The notes below the pieces were generated by a model, which saw only the letters and a list, made by a program, of their open reading frames with translations, searched no databases and was not told the origin of the DNA. Both the position numbers and the translations under genes were made by a program. This document shows, in pieces, positions 1-6,899 of a DNA stretch of 14,151 nucleotides (within the stretch, counting starts at the first letter, position 1; each line of letters begins with the position of its first letter). The DNA is from Bacteroidota bacterium (GTDB lineage Bacteria; Bacteroidota; Bacteroidia; Flavobacteriales; Flavobacteriaceae), in contig SMXJ01000058.1 of the NCBI GenBank assembly GCA_004356305.1, forward strand, positions 1-14,151, in the 5' to 3' direction.

Positions 1-275
1 ATATATCCAAGCAACTCACTTTCAACATGATCGAACCCTGCTTTAATAGCGGCGCTCAATCCCCGGTTCTCTTTGAATGAAATAAAGTTAAAAGCCTCAT
101 GGCGATCGCAAATGTTTTCGATCAGGTTCTGACTGGTATCTGTTGAACCATCATTTACGAATAGAATCCCAGTTCGTTTTGAAGCAATTTTGGTATAGGC
201 GAGCAGTTCTTTTTCTACTCTTTCTAAATTATCCTCCTCGTTGTATACAGGAACAATGATGGTAAACTCTTGCAT
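1..275 (-). CDS. Family 2 glycosyltransferase, N-terminal part (cut by window edge)
   Basis: This is the first 91 codons of a GT-A fold glycosyltransferase; the rest lies beyond the left edge. Visible family 2 signatures are an N-terminal beta strand ending in VPVYNEEDN (residues 8-16), FVNDGSTD (39-46, the usual nucleotide-sugar and metal-binding Asp region) and NRGLSAAIKAG (70-80). Such enzymes move a sugar from a nucleotide- or lipid-linked donor, often onto polyprenyl phosphate or a surface polysaccharide, at the cytoplasmic face of the inner membrane. The ATG at 275 is the only plausible start: no in-frame ATG is seen upstream, and a TACTTTTG box lies 21-28 bases ahead. It diverges from a sugar-nucleotide epimerase, which fits a role in surface glycan synthesis. 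Acceptor and donor cannot be told from this fragment. Family assignment is firm, substrate unknown. Confidence 0.9.
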   Translation of the reverse strand, partial: MQEFTIIVPVYNEEDNLERVEKELLAYTKIASKRTGILFVNDGSTDTSQNLIENICDRHEAFNFISFKENRGLSAAIKAGFDHVESELLGY

Positions 276-295
276 AGGAGTTGTAATGGTTTGTG

Positions 296-303
296 CAAAA
301 GTA
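296..303 (-). promoter_or_regulatory. Putative -7 box (TACTTTTG) for the glycosyltransferase
   Basis: The minus strand reads TACTTTTG here, matching the Bacteroidota housekeeping -7 consensus TAnnTTTG. It lies 21 bases before the ATG at 275. No TTG was found at the usual -33 distance (17-23 bases upstream), so this rests on the -7 box alone. Confidence 0.4.
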
Positions 304-394
304 ATTTTTTTTGAGTTAAGAGTTGATCGATTTATGAGCTGAGGAGTTTTTGTTAACTTTTTTTAGAATGTGGTAGGTACACTTTCAATTTGAT

Positions 395-402
395 TACTTT
401 TG
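395..402 (+). promoter_or_regulatory. Putative -7 box (TACTTTTG) for the epimerase
   Basis: TACTTTTG on the plus strand matches TAnnTTTG and sits 36 bases before the ATG at 439, giving a leader of about 30 nt. A clear TTG at -33 is missing. The same octamer serves the divergent glycosyltransferase on the other strand. Confidence 0.4.
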
Positions 403-438
403 AATACTCAATAATGATTATCCAATTATCAATAGTAA

Positions 439-1377
439 ATGAAAGTACTAGTGACCGGTGCCGCCGGATTTATAGGCTCCCACACTTCGGAAAGATTGCA
501 CGATTTGGGACATGAGGTGATAGCCATCGACAATTATTCCAGCTATTACGATGTCGCTTTAAAGCGGTTAAATGCCAAGACCCTTGCCGATAAAGGAGTA
601 GTAGTACAAAAAGTTGATTTACGCGAAGATGATCTATCCGGTATTATTTCCGAAGAAATCGACTATATCTTTCATTTTGCGGCTCAACCGGGAATTGCGA
701 CTTCCAGTACATTTGAAGACTATTTTTCGAATAATATTTTGGGTACACAACGAATTTTGGACTGCCTCGAAGATCTTGATAAAAAACCCTTTTTCGTCTT
801 TATCGCGACTTCTTCCATTTATGGGTTGTATGCCACACTAACTGAAGATGAAGCACCGTTACCCGCATCCTGGTATGGCGTGACCAAACTGGCCGCCGAA
901 CAACTGGTTTTGGCGTACACACGCAGGGGACTGATACGAGGAACTTCCTTTCGATTATACTCTGTTTACGGACCGAGAGAACGCCCCGATAAATTATACA
1001 CCCGGCTCATCGATTGTGGTTTGAATAACAAGCCATTTCCACTGTATGAGGGAAGTGAAAAACACCTTCGGAGCTTTACTTATATTCAGGACATAGTTGA
1101 CGGAATTGTAAGTGTGATGGAACACGAGGAAGTTTGCGATGGTGAGATCTTCAATTTGGGTACCGAAGAAGAAAACACGACGGCAACCGGTATAGCGACC
1201 ATTGAAGAGATACTCGGAGTGAAAATTAAATTGGAAAGTAAACCCGCTCGCCCCGGGGATCAATCCCGGACCAAAGCCAATATAGACAAAGCCCGAAGAA
1301 TACTCAATTACAATCCTCAAACCGGATTAAGAGAAGGCCTCGAAGCGCAAGTAGCATGGTTTAAAGAAAGTTTCTAA
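439..1377 (+). CDS. NAD-dependent sugar-nucleotide epimerase (UDP-glucuronate 4-epimerase-like, extended SDR)
   Basis: This is a complete 312-residue extended short-chain dehydrogenase/reductase. The Rossmann glycine motif GAAGFIG covers residues 7-13, and D31 (AIDNY) would bind the NAD ribose. The catalytic triad is visible as S125/S126 (TSSIYG) and Y146-x3-K150 (YGVTK). Residues 170-220 (FRLYSVYGPRERP, then RSFTYIQDIVDGI) form the substrate-side region typical of UDP-sugar 4-epimerases and 4,6-dehydratases. YGPRERPD and the overall length favour the UDP-glucuronate/UDP-GlcNAc 4-epimerase branch, but substrate cannot be fixed from sequence. The likely role is supplying an epimerised UDP-sugar for surface polysaccharide. 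It diverges from a family 2 glycosyltransferase, which supports that. The ATG at 439 gives an N-terminus (MKVLVTGAAG) that fits the family exactly. Confidence 0.9.
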   Translation: MKVLVTGAAGFIGSHTSERLHDLGHEVIAIDNYSSYYDVALKRLNAKTLADKGVVVQKVDLREDDLSGIISEEIDYIFHFAAQPGIATSSTFEDYFSNNILGTQRILDCLEDLDKKPFFVFIATSSIYGLYATLTEDEAPLPASWYGVTKLAAEQLVLAYTRRGLIRGTSFRLYSVYGPRERPDKLYTRLIDCGLNNKPFPLYEGSEKHLRSFTYIQDIVDGIVSVMEHEEVCDGEIFNLGTEEENTTATGIATIEEILGVKIKLESKPARPGDQSRTKANIDKARRILNYNPQTGLREGLEAQVAWFKESF

Positions 1378-1502
1378 ATTTACCATCCATTGATGACTAA
1401 GGTTTTAATTCGAATGCATATAAAAATGATTCCGTACAATCTCGAACCATTTTGTTGAATCCTCAGTAGTTTATTGGTAAAAAAAGTAATTTGAGTCAAA
1501 AG

Positions 1503-2051
1503 ATGTCTAAACGTATTCTATACTTTATTTGCTTACTTTTTTATTCCTTCGGAAGCCTTCCCGTAACAAGCCAAAATAAAACAATTGAAATAACAGGTGA
1601 CGTCATTTTGATCGCCCTGCCGGTTGCAACACTCGCTACAACACTTATTGTTGACGACACCCAAGGGACTTGGCAATTTACAAAAGGATTGATCCTAACG
1701 GAAGCTATTACCTTTGGTTTAAAAATAGCGGTTAATAAGCCCAGACCCGATGGCAGTGATGAAAATTCGTTTCCATCCGGGCATACTTCAACGACCTTCC
1801 AAAGTGCGTCTTTTATCCATATGCGATACGGATTCAAATATAGTATTCCGGCTTATATACTTGCAGGATATACAGCTTTTACCAGAATGAATGCCGATAA
1901 GCACGACATTTGGGATTGTTGGGCGGGGGTTGCTATAGGTGTCGGTAGCTCCTTATTATTTACAACCGAGTACCAACAAGAGCATATGGAATTGACCTTC
2001 AATAGTTTTGACGGAAATTATCTGATCGGGTTTAATTTTAAATTTGACTGA
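1503..2051 (+). CDS. PAP2 superfamily membrane phosphatase
   Basis: This 182-residue protein carries all three motifs of the PAP2/acid phosphatase superfamily: K-x6-RP (K74 to R81-P82), PSGH (91-94) and R-x5-H-x3-D (R128, H134, D138). The His and Arg residues form the vanadate-type active site that removes phosphate from lipid or polyprenyl phosphates. Hydrophobic stretches at 5-20 (signal peptide or anchor), about 32-50, 60-75, 112-125 and 138-155 suggest an inner-membrane protein with its active site facing the periplasm. Possible substrates are phosphatidic acid, phosphatidylglycerol phosphate or undecaprenyl pyrophosphate; sequence does not decide. I chose the ATG at 1503. A TTG four codons upstream (1491) is possible, but it adds only MSQK before a normal signal-like N-terminus. 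No clear promoter was found in the 125-bp gap upstream. Confidence 0.88.
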   Translation: MSKRILYFICLLFYSFGSLPVTSQNKTIEITGDVILIALPVATLATTLIVDDTQGTWQFTKGLILTEAITFGLKIAVNKPRPDGSDENSFPSGHTSTTFQSASFIHMRYGFKYSIPAYILAGYTAFTRMNADKHDIWDCWAGVAIGVGSSLLFTTEYQQEHMELTFNSFDGNYLIGFNFKFD

Positions 2052-2232
2052 TCATTCTACGAAAACAACTAAATTTTTTACACTGATTCAGAAGAAACGG
2101 GAACAAGAAATACCGAAACGATTTAAAAAGAAGCTTATTTTTCTGGAATCCAATATGAAGCGTTCCATGTATACCAATATTAAATAGCCTTAATGCAGAT
2201 AGTAGATGTCCTGGAAACGTATACAGTTGCTG

Positions 2233-3321
2233 CTATCGATCATTTTTTATCCTGAGTAATAAATGCGCTGCTTCAAATGGCGTTGTTTTATTTTCGTTTA
2301 TTAATTGAAGTTGTTTTTCCAATTCTTTCTGAACGGGAGCACTCGTATAAAAATCACTTTTCAAGGCAGCTTCAACGGTCTGTAATAACCAGAATTTATT
2401 TTGTGCTTTTCTTTTTTGCTGAAAGTGATCGCTTTCCCTGGATATTGAAATAAATTCTGAAATTATTTTCCAAACAGCATCAATACCATCATTTTTAAGT
2501 GCGGAACATGTTAAGGTTTCAGGCATCCAGCCGTTGTCTTTTGGTGGGTAGAGGTGAAGCGCACGATTGAATTCAGCCTTGGCCAGTTTGGCAGCTTTTA
2601 TGTTGTCTCCGTCGGCCTTGTTGATGACAATGGTGTCTGCCATTTCCATAATACCTCTTTTAATACCTTGCAATTCATCACCGGCACCGGCCAGTTTCAG
2701 AAGTAAGAAAAAATCGGTCATGGAATGAACGGCGGTTTCACTTTGCCCTACGCCCACGGTTTCTATTATAATGATATCGTAACCGGCGGCCTCGCATAAA
2801 ATAATTGCTTCCCTGGTTTTTCTGGCCACGCCTCCTAAGGAATCACCACTCGCCGATGGCCGTATAAATACACCGGGTTCTTTGACCAGATCCTCCATTC
2901 GGGTTTTATCACCCAAAATGCTTCCTTTACTGATCGAACTGCTAGGATCCACAGCCAGGATCGCGATCTTATAGTTTTCTGCCACCAATAATTTTCCGAA
3001 GCTCTCGATAAAAGTGCTTTTCCCAACTCCGGGCACACCCGTTATGCCTATACGGACAGACTTATTTGCTTTTGGTAAACAGCTCTCGATGATCTCGCGC
3101 GCCTGATGTTGATGTTTGGGGGCTTTGCTTTCAATAATAGTAATAGCCCGGCTCAATGCTGTTTTATCACCGGTGCTAATGTCATCGATGAGTTGTTTTA
3201 CCGAAGGGGACTTTTTTCGGTTATGTTTCAATTTTTCCGCAGCTTTTTTGCTCAGGGAATCGGGCAGCGTTACGCCCTCTCTTTCTTGCAGGGCATCCGT
3301 TTGTTTCGATGATTTAGTCAC
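2233..3321 (-). CDS. meaB: Methylmalonyl-CoA mutase-associated GTPase MeaB (ArgK/MMAA family)
   Basis: This 362-residue G3E-family P-loop GTPase chaperones adenosylcobalamin-dependent methylmalonyl-CoA mutase: it gates cofactor loading and protects or repairs the enzyme. Landmarks are Walker A GVPGVGKST (95-103), the magnesium-binding region AVDPSSS (123-129), the switch region ETVGVGQSE (187-195) and the NKAD base-specificity motif (234-237). The first 85 residues are a helical, lysine-rich extension, and the C-terminal 60 residues form the helical dimerisation arm. The start is GTG at 3321: TGA lies five codons upstream in frame, and the next internal Met is at residue 142, inside the G domain. 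DUF2911 ends 22 bases upstream on the same strand, so the two are probably cotranscribed. The mutase is not in the window, but the cobalamin adenosyltransferase lies about 10 kb away. Confidence 0.94.
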   Translation of the reverse strand: MTKSSKQTDALQEREGVTLPDSLSKKAAEKLKHNRKKSPSVKQLIDDISTGDKTALSRAITIIESKAPKHQHQAREIIESCLPKANKSVRIGITGVPGVGKSTFIESFGKLLVAENYKIAILAVDPSSSISKGSILGDKTRMEDLVKEPGVFIRPSASGDSLGGVARKTREAIILCEAAGYDIIIIETVGVGQSETAVHSMTDFFLLLKLAGAGDELQGIKRGIMEMADTIVINKADGDNIKAAKLAKAEFNRALHLYPPKDNGWMPETLTCSALKNDGIDAVWKIISEFISISRESDHFQQKRKAQNKFWLLQTVEAALKSDFYTSAPVQKELEKQLQLINENKTTPFEAAHLLLRIKNDR

Positions 3322-3343
3322 AATGAAATAACTTCAGAATTTA

Positions 3344-3919
3344 TTATTTAACCTCCAAAGGTAAAGGTACAACAACCTGGTCCCATGAAAACAGGAGTAC
3401 CAATGCCTGGGTGGGTGTCTCAACAACATTGATGGTAAAATTTTCTTCGGAAGTGATGCTTTCTGAAACTACAGCCGTTGCTATAAGTATGTCGTACCCG
3501 GCTTCCCGCATCGCCTGGGAATCCTGCCATCGCACACCCCAACTATACATATGGTCGTTAAAAATGATTTGCCAGCTTTCTTTGCCGGGAATCGTCCAAA
3601 GACTGTACTTCCCCGCGGGGAGTGTTTTTCCGTCGATCAGCAGATCTCTATTAGTTGTAAATGTGGTGGCTTCATTGGCGCCGGTGCGCCATACTTCGTC
3701 ATAGGGCACCAATTCCCCGAAGATCACCCTGCCTTTTTTCGCCGGGCTGGAGTAAAAAAGGTCGATCTGAAGGTCGTTCTGTGTAAATGTTATGTTTTGT
3801 TCCGGACTATGCTTTTTCGTGTTCTTTTTCATCATAGGGCCCACTAAGAGCATAAAAATAAGTACAAGTGCGGCCAGTATCCCAACGATCCAAAGAACGA
3901 TTTTTACAGCTTTGTTCAT
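3344..3919 (-). CDS. DUF2911 domain protein with N-terminal membrane anchor
   Basis: This 191-residue protein has one transmembrane helix at residues 6-27 followed by a lysine-rich stretch (30-37), consistent with the body lying outside the inner membrane. The rest matches DUF2911: the hallmark PYDEVWRTGANEATTF (72-87) is followed by a KTLPAGKYSLWTIP region (98-111) and a WGVRW segment (127-131). DUF2911 is a beta-rich family common in Bacteroidota; I know of no assigned biochemical role. Many members have a cleaved signal peptide. This one appears to keep an uncleaved anchor because no obvious signal peptidase site follows the hydrophobic stretch. It is the upstream gene of a two-gene minus-strand unit with meaB (22-bp gap). 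Whether the pairing is functional or just positional is unknown. Its start is 114 bases from the chosen start of the divergent sigma factor. Confidence 0.85.
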   Translation of the reverse strand: MNKAVKIVLWIVGILAALVLIFMLLVGPMMKKNTKKHSPEQNITFTQNDLQIDLFYSSPAKKGRVIFGELVPYDEVWRTGANEATTFTTNRDLLIDGKTLPAGKYSLWTIPGKESWQIIFNDHMYSWGVRWQDSQAMREAGYDILIATAVVSESITSEENFTINVVETPTQALVLLFSWDQVVVPLPLEVK

Positions 3920-3971
3920 CGCAAACGAAATTAGTTTAAGGAAAGGTAGTAAATTTAATAGTTCTTTTTTT

Positions 3972-4000
3972 GCAACACTTACTTTTTTGTATCGTCTTTA
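3972..4000 (+). promoter_or_regulatory. Candidate ECF-type promoter of the first sigma operon
   Basis: GCAAC (3972-3976), 16 bases, then CGTCTTTA (3993-4000) resembles ECF promoters (-35 ending in AAC, -10 starting CGTC). It also resembles the GTAAC-N17-CGTCTTA pair found ahead of the second sigma gene. The predicted transcript start is near 4005, so translation must begin downstream of it, which supports the TTG at 4033 over the TTG at 3970. Confidence 0.45.
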
Positions 4001-4032
4001 ACCCGAACAGCAACCAAATAAAACCATCAAGT

Positions 4033-4575
4033 TTGTCCAGTGTATTACTAGTTGAACAATGCAAACAGCATGATCCAAAAGCACAAATGGCTCTTTATAA
4101 GCAATATTGTGATGGGATGTTTGTGATCACACAGCGGTACATTAAGGATGTAGCCGTTGCAGAAGATGTCTTGCAGGAGGCTTTTATCAAGGCTTTCTCA
4201 AAGCTGGAGCAATTCAAAGGGGACGTCACCTTTGGAGCATGGCTAAAACGAATCGTCGTCAATTCCTGTCTGGATGCCATTAAAGCGAGAAAGATGGAAT
4301 TGTACCCGATCAACGAAGAAGTATTGAGCGTGGTAGATGATGAAGATTGGAATGTAAGCGATGAAACAACAGTCGAGGAAATTCATCGCGCCATCGAACG
4401 ATTAAAAGACCCTTATAATGTCGTGGTACAGTTGTTTTTGCTGGAGGGATACGATCATCAGGAGATATCTGAGATTTTAGGTATTTCTGAAAGCGCTTCC
4501 CGAACCAATTTGCACCGCGGAAAACAATTATTAAAAGAACAATTAAAACATTTGCATTATGGGACAGGATATTAG
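4033..4575 (+). CDS. ECF-family RNA polymerase sigma factor
   Basis: This is a sigma-70 family factor of the extracytoplasmic-function type with only regions 2 and 4. From the TTG at 4033 it has 180 residues. Region 2 spans about residues 16-86, with the core-binding and -10 segment AEDVLQEAFIKAFSKLEQFKG (43-63) and GAWLKRIVVNSCLD (68-81). Region 4 spans about 118-171, with the helix-turn-helix DHQEISEILGISESASRTNLHRGK (141-164). No in-frame ATG gives a full region 2; the first ATG (residue 19) would cut it. A further upstream TTG at 3970 is rejected because it sits inside the candidate promoter and would add 21 non-homologous residues. The 3' end overlaps the next gene by 17 bp, so sigma factor and membrane partner are probably translationally coupled. 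Probable autoregulation is inferred from the ECF-like site at 3972-4000. Confidence 0.9.
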   Translation: MSSVLLVEQCKQHDPKAQMALYKQYCDGMFVITQRYIKDVAVAEDVLQEAFIKAFSKLEQFKGDVTFGAWLKRIVVNSCLDAIKARKMELYPINEEVLSVVDDEDWNVSDETTVEEIHRAIERLKDPYNVVVQLFLLEGYDHQEISEILGISESASRTNLHRGKQLLKEQLKHLHYGTGY

Positions 4576-5170
4576 AGATATGTTGAAAGACCATACACCG
4601 GAACAACCAAAACTTTCAAAAGGGCATGAAGCCCGATTTGAAAAGAAGTTGCAACAGGCTTTTCCAACCGGCCAACTCGACGGGCAGGAGAAAAACAATA
4701 ATTCGTCTTTCTATTGGCTCAAAATTGCCGCAACTGTCATTATCTTTTTAGGAGCGGGTTATTTCGCCTATCAACAATGGGATGGAGTAGAAAATACCGA
4801 ATCTGTACTCGTGGATAACAAAGGTGTGAATGAAACTACTACACAACAATTTACCTTGGGGGATCTTTCTCCAGACTTGAAGAAAGTGGAAGAGTTTTAC
4901 ACCAACGGGATAAACGTGCAATTGGCTTCTTTACGAACCGATAACGACAATAAAGAACTCATTGACGGCTATTTGAAGCGCATCGATGAGCTCAACAAAG
5001 AGTACGAAACACTCAATAAAGAATTGAACGAAGTTGGGCCTACAGAGGCTACCATCAGTGCTTTGATCGATAATTTGAAATTACGTTTGGAATTGCTGTT
5101 CAAACTTAAAAACAAATTAAAAGAACTTAAACAATTAGAAAATGAAAAGTTTAGTGATATTACAGTATAG
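4559..5170 (+). CDS. One-pass membrane protein with coiled-coil tail, probable anti-sigma factor
   Basis: The 203-residue product has a hydrophilic cytoplasmic N-terminus (1-50) with FEKKLQQAF, one transmembrane helix (about 52-72, WLKIAATVIIFLGAGYFAY) and an extracytoplasmic part. The extracytoplasmic part ends in a strongly charged, Leu-rich helix (129-198) that looks like a coiled coil. It starts inside the last codons of the sigma factor gene (17-bp overlap), the classic position for an anti-sigma factor. It lacks the HxxxCxxC zinc motif of ZAS anti-sigma factors and I recognise no Pfam-type anti-sigma domain, so the role comes from topology and position. The short Phe-containing segment at 24-36 (ARFEKKLQQAFPT) resembles the sigma-binding start of many Bacteroidota anti-sigma-like membrane proteins. 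Its own stop overlaps the third gene by 29 bp. Confidence 0.72.
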   Translation: MGQDIRDMLKDHTPEQPKLSKGHEARFEKKLQQAFPTGQLDGQEKNNNSSFYWLKIAATVIIFLGAGYFAYQQWDGVENTESVLVDNKGVNETTTQQFTLGDLSPDLKKVEEFYTNGINVQLASLRTDNDNKELIDGYLKRIDELNKEYETLNKELNEVGPTEATISALIDNLKLRLELLFKLKNKLKELKQLENEKFSDITV

Positions 5171-6746
5171 GTTCACGACAGTTTTGTTACTGTTTTGCGC
5201 CTCGTTTATAAGCGCTCAGAGCTCTTATAAAGAAAGTTTTAATGTAGGAGATGATGTTTTGGTCTCAGTAAACACCTCACATACCAATGTGGTGTTTGAA
5301 ACCTGGAACAAGAACATCGTAGAAGTAGAAGCATTTGTGGATGATGAAAGTCTTTCAGCCAAAGAAAAGAAGGAAATATTTGACAACTGGAATTTTGAAG
5401 TCCTTGGGAATAGCAAGAAAGTGGTCATTACCTCCAACGAAGGAAGCCTTTGGACCGGTATCGAATCTATGGGAAGCTTAAAAGCTTTGCATCGATTGGA
5501 TATGGAAGCCTTAAAAGGGCTGGAAGGACTCGATGCCCTTAAAGGATTGGGTGATATGCACTGGAATTTCGAGATTCCGGATATCCCCGACTTTGCAGAT
5601 TTCCCTAAATGGCCATTCACCGATGCACGGGCCAGTATAAAGTCGGAAGACGGACATTTCGACTATAATTTCGACTATAATTTCAACTTTGAATTCGGTC
5701 ATAAAGACCACAATTCTTTTGACCGTTCTAAATACGATAAAGACAAGAAAGCCTATGTCAAAAAGTTGAATAAAAAGTACGGTACTGATGTTTCTGTGAG
5801 GAAAACCGATGCGTGGTTGAAAGATGTAGATGAGTGGACCGAAGAATTTGAGCAGGTCATGGAAGATTGGGGTGAGGATTTTGGAAATAAATTCGAACAT
5901 CAGTTCGGACCCGAGTTTGAGAAGAAAATGGAAAAATGGGGAGAAGAGTTTGGCAAAGACATGGAAAAATTTGGTGAGGAAATGGAAAAATGGAGTGAAG
6001 AATTCGGCAAGAGCATGGAAAAATGGGGAGAAGAGTTTGGCAAAGACATGGAAAAATGGGTAGAGGAATTTGAAGAAAATGGTAATAGATCTTTTCACTT
6101 TCAATCCGGAAAACACGGCTTGTACAAAGAAAATGCTGTAAAGGCGAAAAAGACTATCATCATAAGATTGCCCAAAGGTTCAAAGACAGATATCAATGTG
6201 CGGTATGGTGAAGTGAAAATGGCAGATGCCTGGAATGTCAGGGCAACGCTTAATTATGCAAAACTAACAGCAAACAGTATTGATGGGGGAGAAACCCTCA
6301 TCAATGCTGCTTACGCACCGGTATATGTGAACAATTGGGGCAACGGTAAGTTGGACCTAAAGTATGTTGACGACTGTAAATTGAACGAGGTTGTTCGCAT
6401 TAACTTGCAGGCCATTTCGAGTAATGTGAATATCAATTCGTTAGGTAAGGAGGCGTTTCTTACAGGGTCCTTCGGAAATTTATATATCAATAAGATCGGA
6501 AAGGATTTTGAGACCATTGATATCGTTCTGGAAAATACAGATGCTACCCTGAGTATGCCTAATGTTGCATTTACATTCTATTACAACGGAAAAAAATCAC
6601 GTTTTAAGGTTCCGGCTGGATTGAAGATAACTTCTAAGAATACCACCGACAGCAGATCACTGCTGAAAGGGTATTCAAAGGCGGAAGGATCTGGTAGATC
6701 CATGACCATCAATGCTTCGTACAGCAATGTGAATTTTAATGATTAA
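5142..6746 (+). CDS. Exported protein with 11-residue amphipathic repeats and beta-rich C-terminal domain
   Basis: This 534-residue protein begins with a signal peptide (MKSLVILQYRFTTVLLLFCASFISA, cleavage near SAQ|SS at 24-27). Segments in order: an adhesin-like beta region (30-105); a Leu/Gly-rich amphipathic stretch (111-141); an aromatic and acidic low-complexity region (142-200); a Trp/Phe/Glu/Lys-rich repeat (about 229-313); and a C-terminal region (335-534) of short Gly/Asn-turned strands. The last part resembles the DUF4097/DUF2807-type beta-helix proteins often found after sigma/anti-sigma pairs in this group. The repeat unit is MEKWGEEFGKD with one 7-residue unit, MEKFGEE. The gene overlaps the anti-sigma-like gene by 29 bp and is the last of the operon. 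It is probably periplasmic or cell-surface, and a ligand or client of the membrane regulator is a reasonable guess. No enzymatic motif is seen. Confidence 0.82.
   Translation: MKSLVILQYRFTTVLLLFCASFISAQSSYKESFNVGDDVLVSVNTSHTNVVFETWNKNIVEVEAFVDDESLSAKEKKEIFDNWNFEVLGNSKKVVITSNEGSLWTGIESMGSLKALHRLDMEALKGLEGLDALKGLGDMHWNFEIPDIPDFADFPKWPFTDARASIKSEDGHFDYNFDYNFNFEFGHKDHNSFDRSKYDKDKKAYVKKLNKKYGTDVSVRKTDAWLKDVDEWTEEFEQVMEDWGEDFGNKFEHQFGPEFEKKMEKWGEEFGKDMEKFGEEMEKWSEEFGKSMEKWGEEFGKDMEKWVEEFEENGNRSFHFQSGKHGLYKENAVKAKKTIIIRLPKGSKTDINVRYGEVKMADAWNVRATLNYAKLTANSIDGGETLINAAYAPVYVNNWGNGKLDLKYVDDCKLNEVVRINLQAISSNVNINSLGKEAFLTGSFGNLYINKIGKDFETIDIVLENTDATLSMPNVAFTFYYNGKKSRFKVPAGLKITSKNTTDSRSLLKGYSKAEGSGRSMTINASYSNVNFND
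5928..6080 (+). repeat. 33-bp in-gene repeat encoding MEKWGEEFGKD-type hendecads
   Basis: There are five tandem units: MEKWGEEFGKD, MEKFGEE (7 residues only), MEKWSEEFGKS, MEKWGEEFGKD and MEKWVEEFEEN. The first and fourth units are part of a 43-bp perfect direct repeat (5928-5970 and 6015-6057, 87 bp apart), so expansion was recent or kept uniform by conversion. Degenerate copies extend upstream to about codon 229. Confidence 0.9.
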
Positions 6747-6832
6747 TGATCCTCAAACCTATAAATATCGATAATTTCTTACTTTCCACTGCATAGTTTA
6801 CCCAAAGACTACTCATTCTGTAATCGATCATT

Positions 6833-6875
6833 AAAAAAGCCATTTCAAAACCTTTTTTAAAAGTTCAAAATGGCT
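6833..6875 (-). terminator. Rho-independent terminator after the DUF6249 gene
   Basis: On the minus strand AGCCATTT (6875-6868) pairs with AAATGGCT (6845-6838). The interior carries a second weaker pairing (AACTTTT with AAAAGGTT), and six T follow (6838-6833). It lies about 25 bases past the stop of the DUF6249 gene. On the plus strand no T run follows the stem, so it is probably one-directional. Confidence 0.7.
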
Positions 6876-6899
6876 CTTCAACTAAAGTAAACCAATAGT

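Noticed and set aside
1491..1502. TTG 1491 as start of the PAP2 phosphatase
   Set aside because: ATG at 1503 is four codons later and gives a normal signal-like N-terminus; the TTG adds only MSQK.
3970..4032. TTG 3970 as start of the first sigma factor
   Set aside because: It lies inside the candidate promoter, and the extra 21 residues look unlike the family.
5511..6116. A 201-codon open frame on the minus strand across the repeat region of the exported protein gene
   Set aside because: It is antisense to a well-supported gene; its Phe/Leu-rich pattern is simply the complement of the GAA/AAA/TGG-rich repeat.
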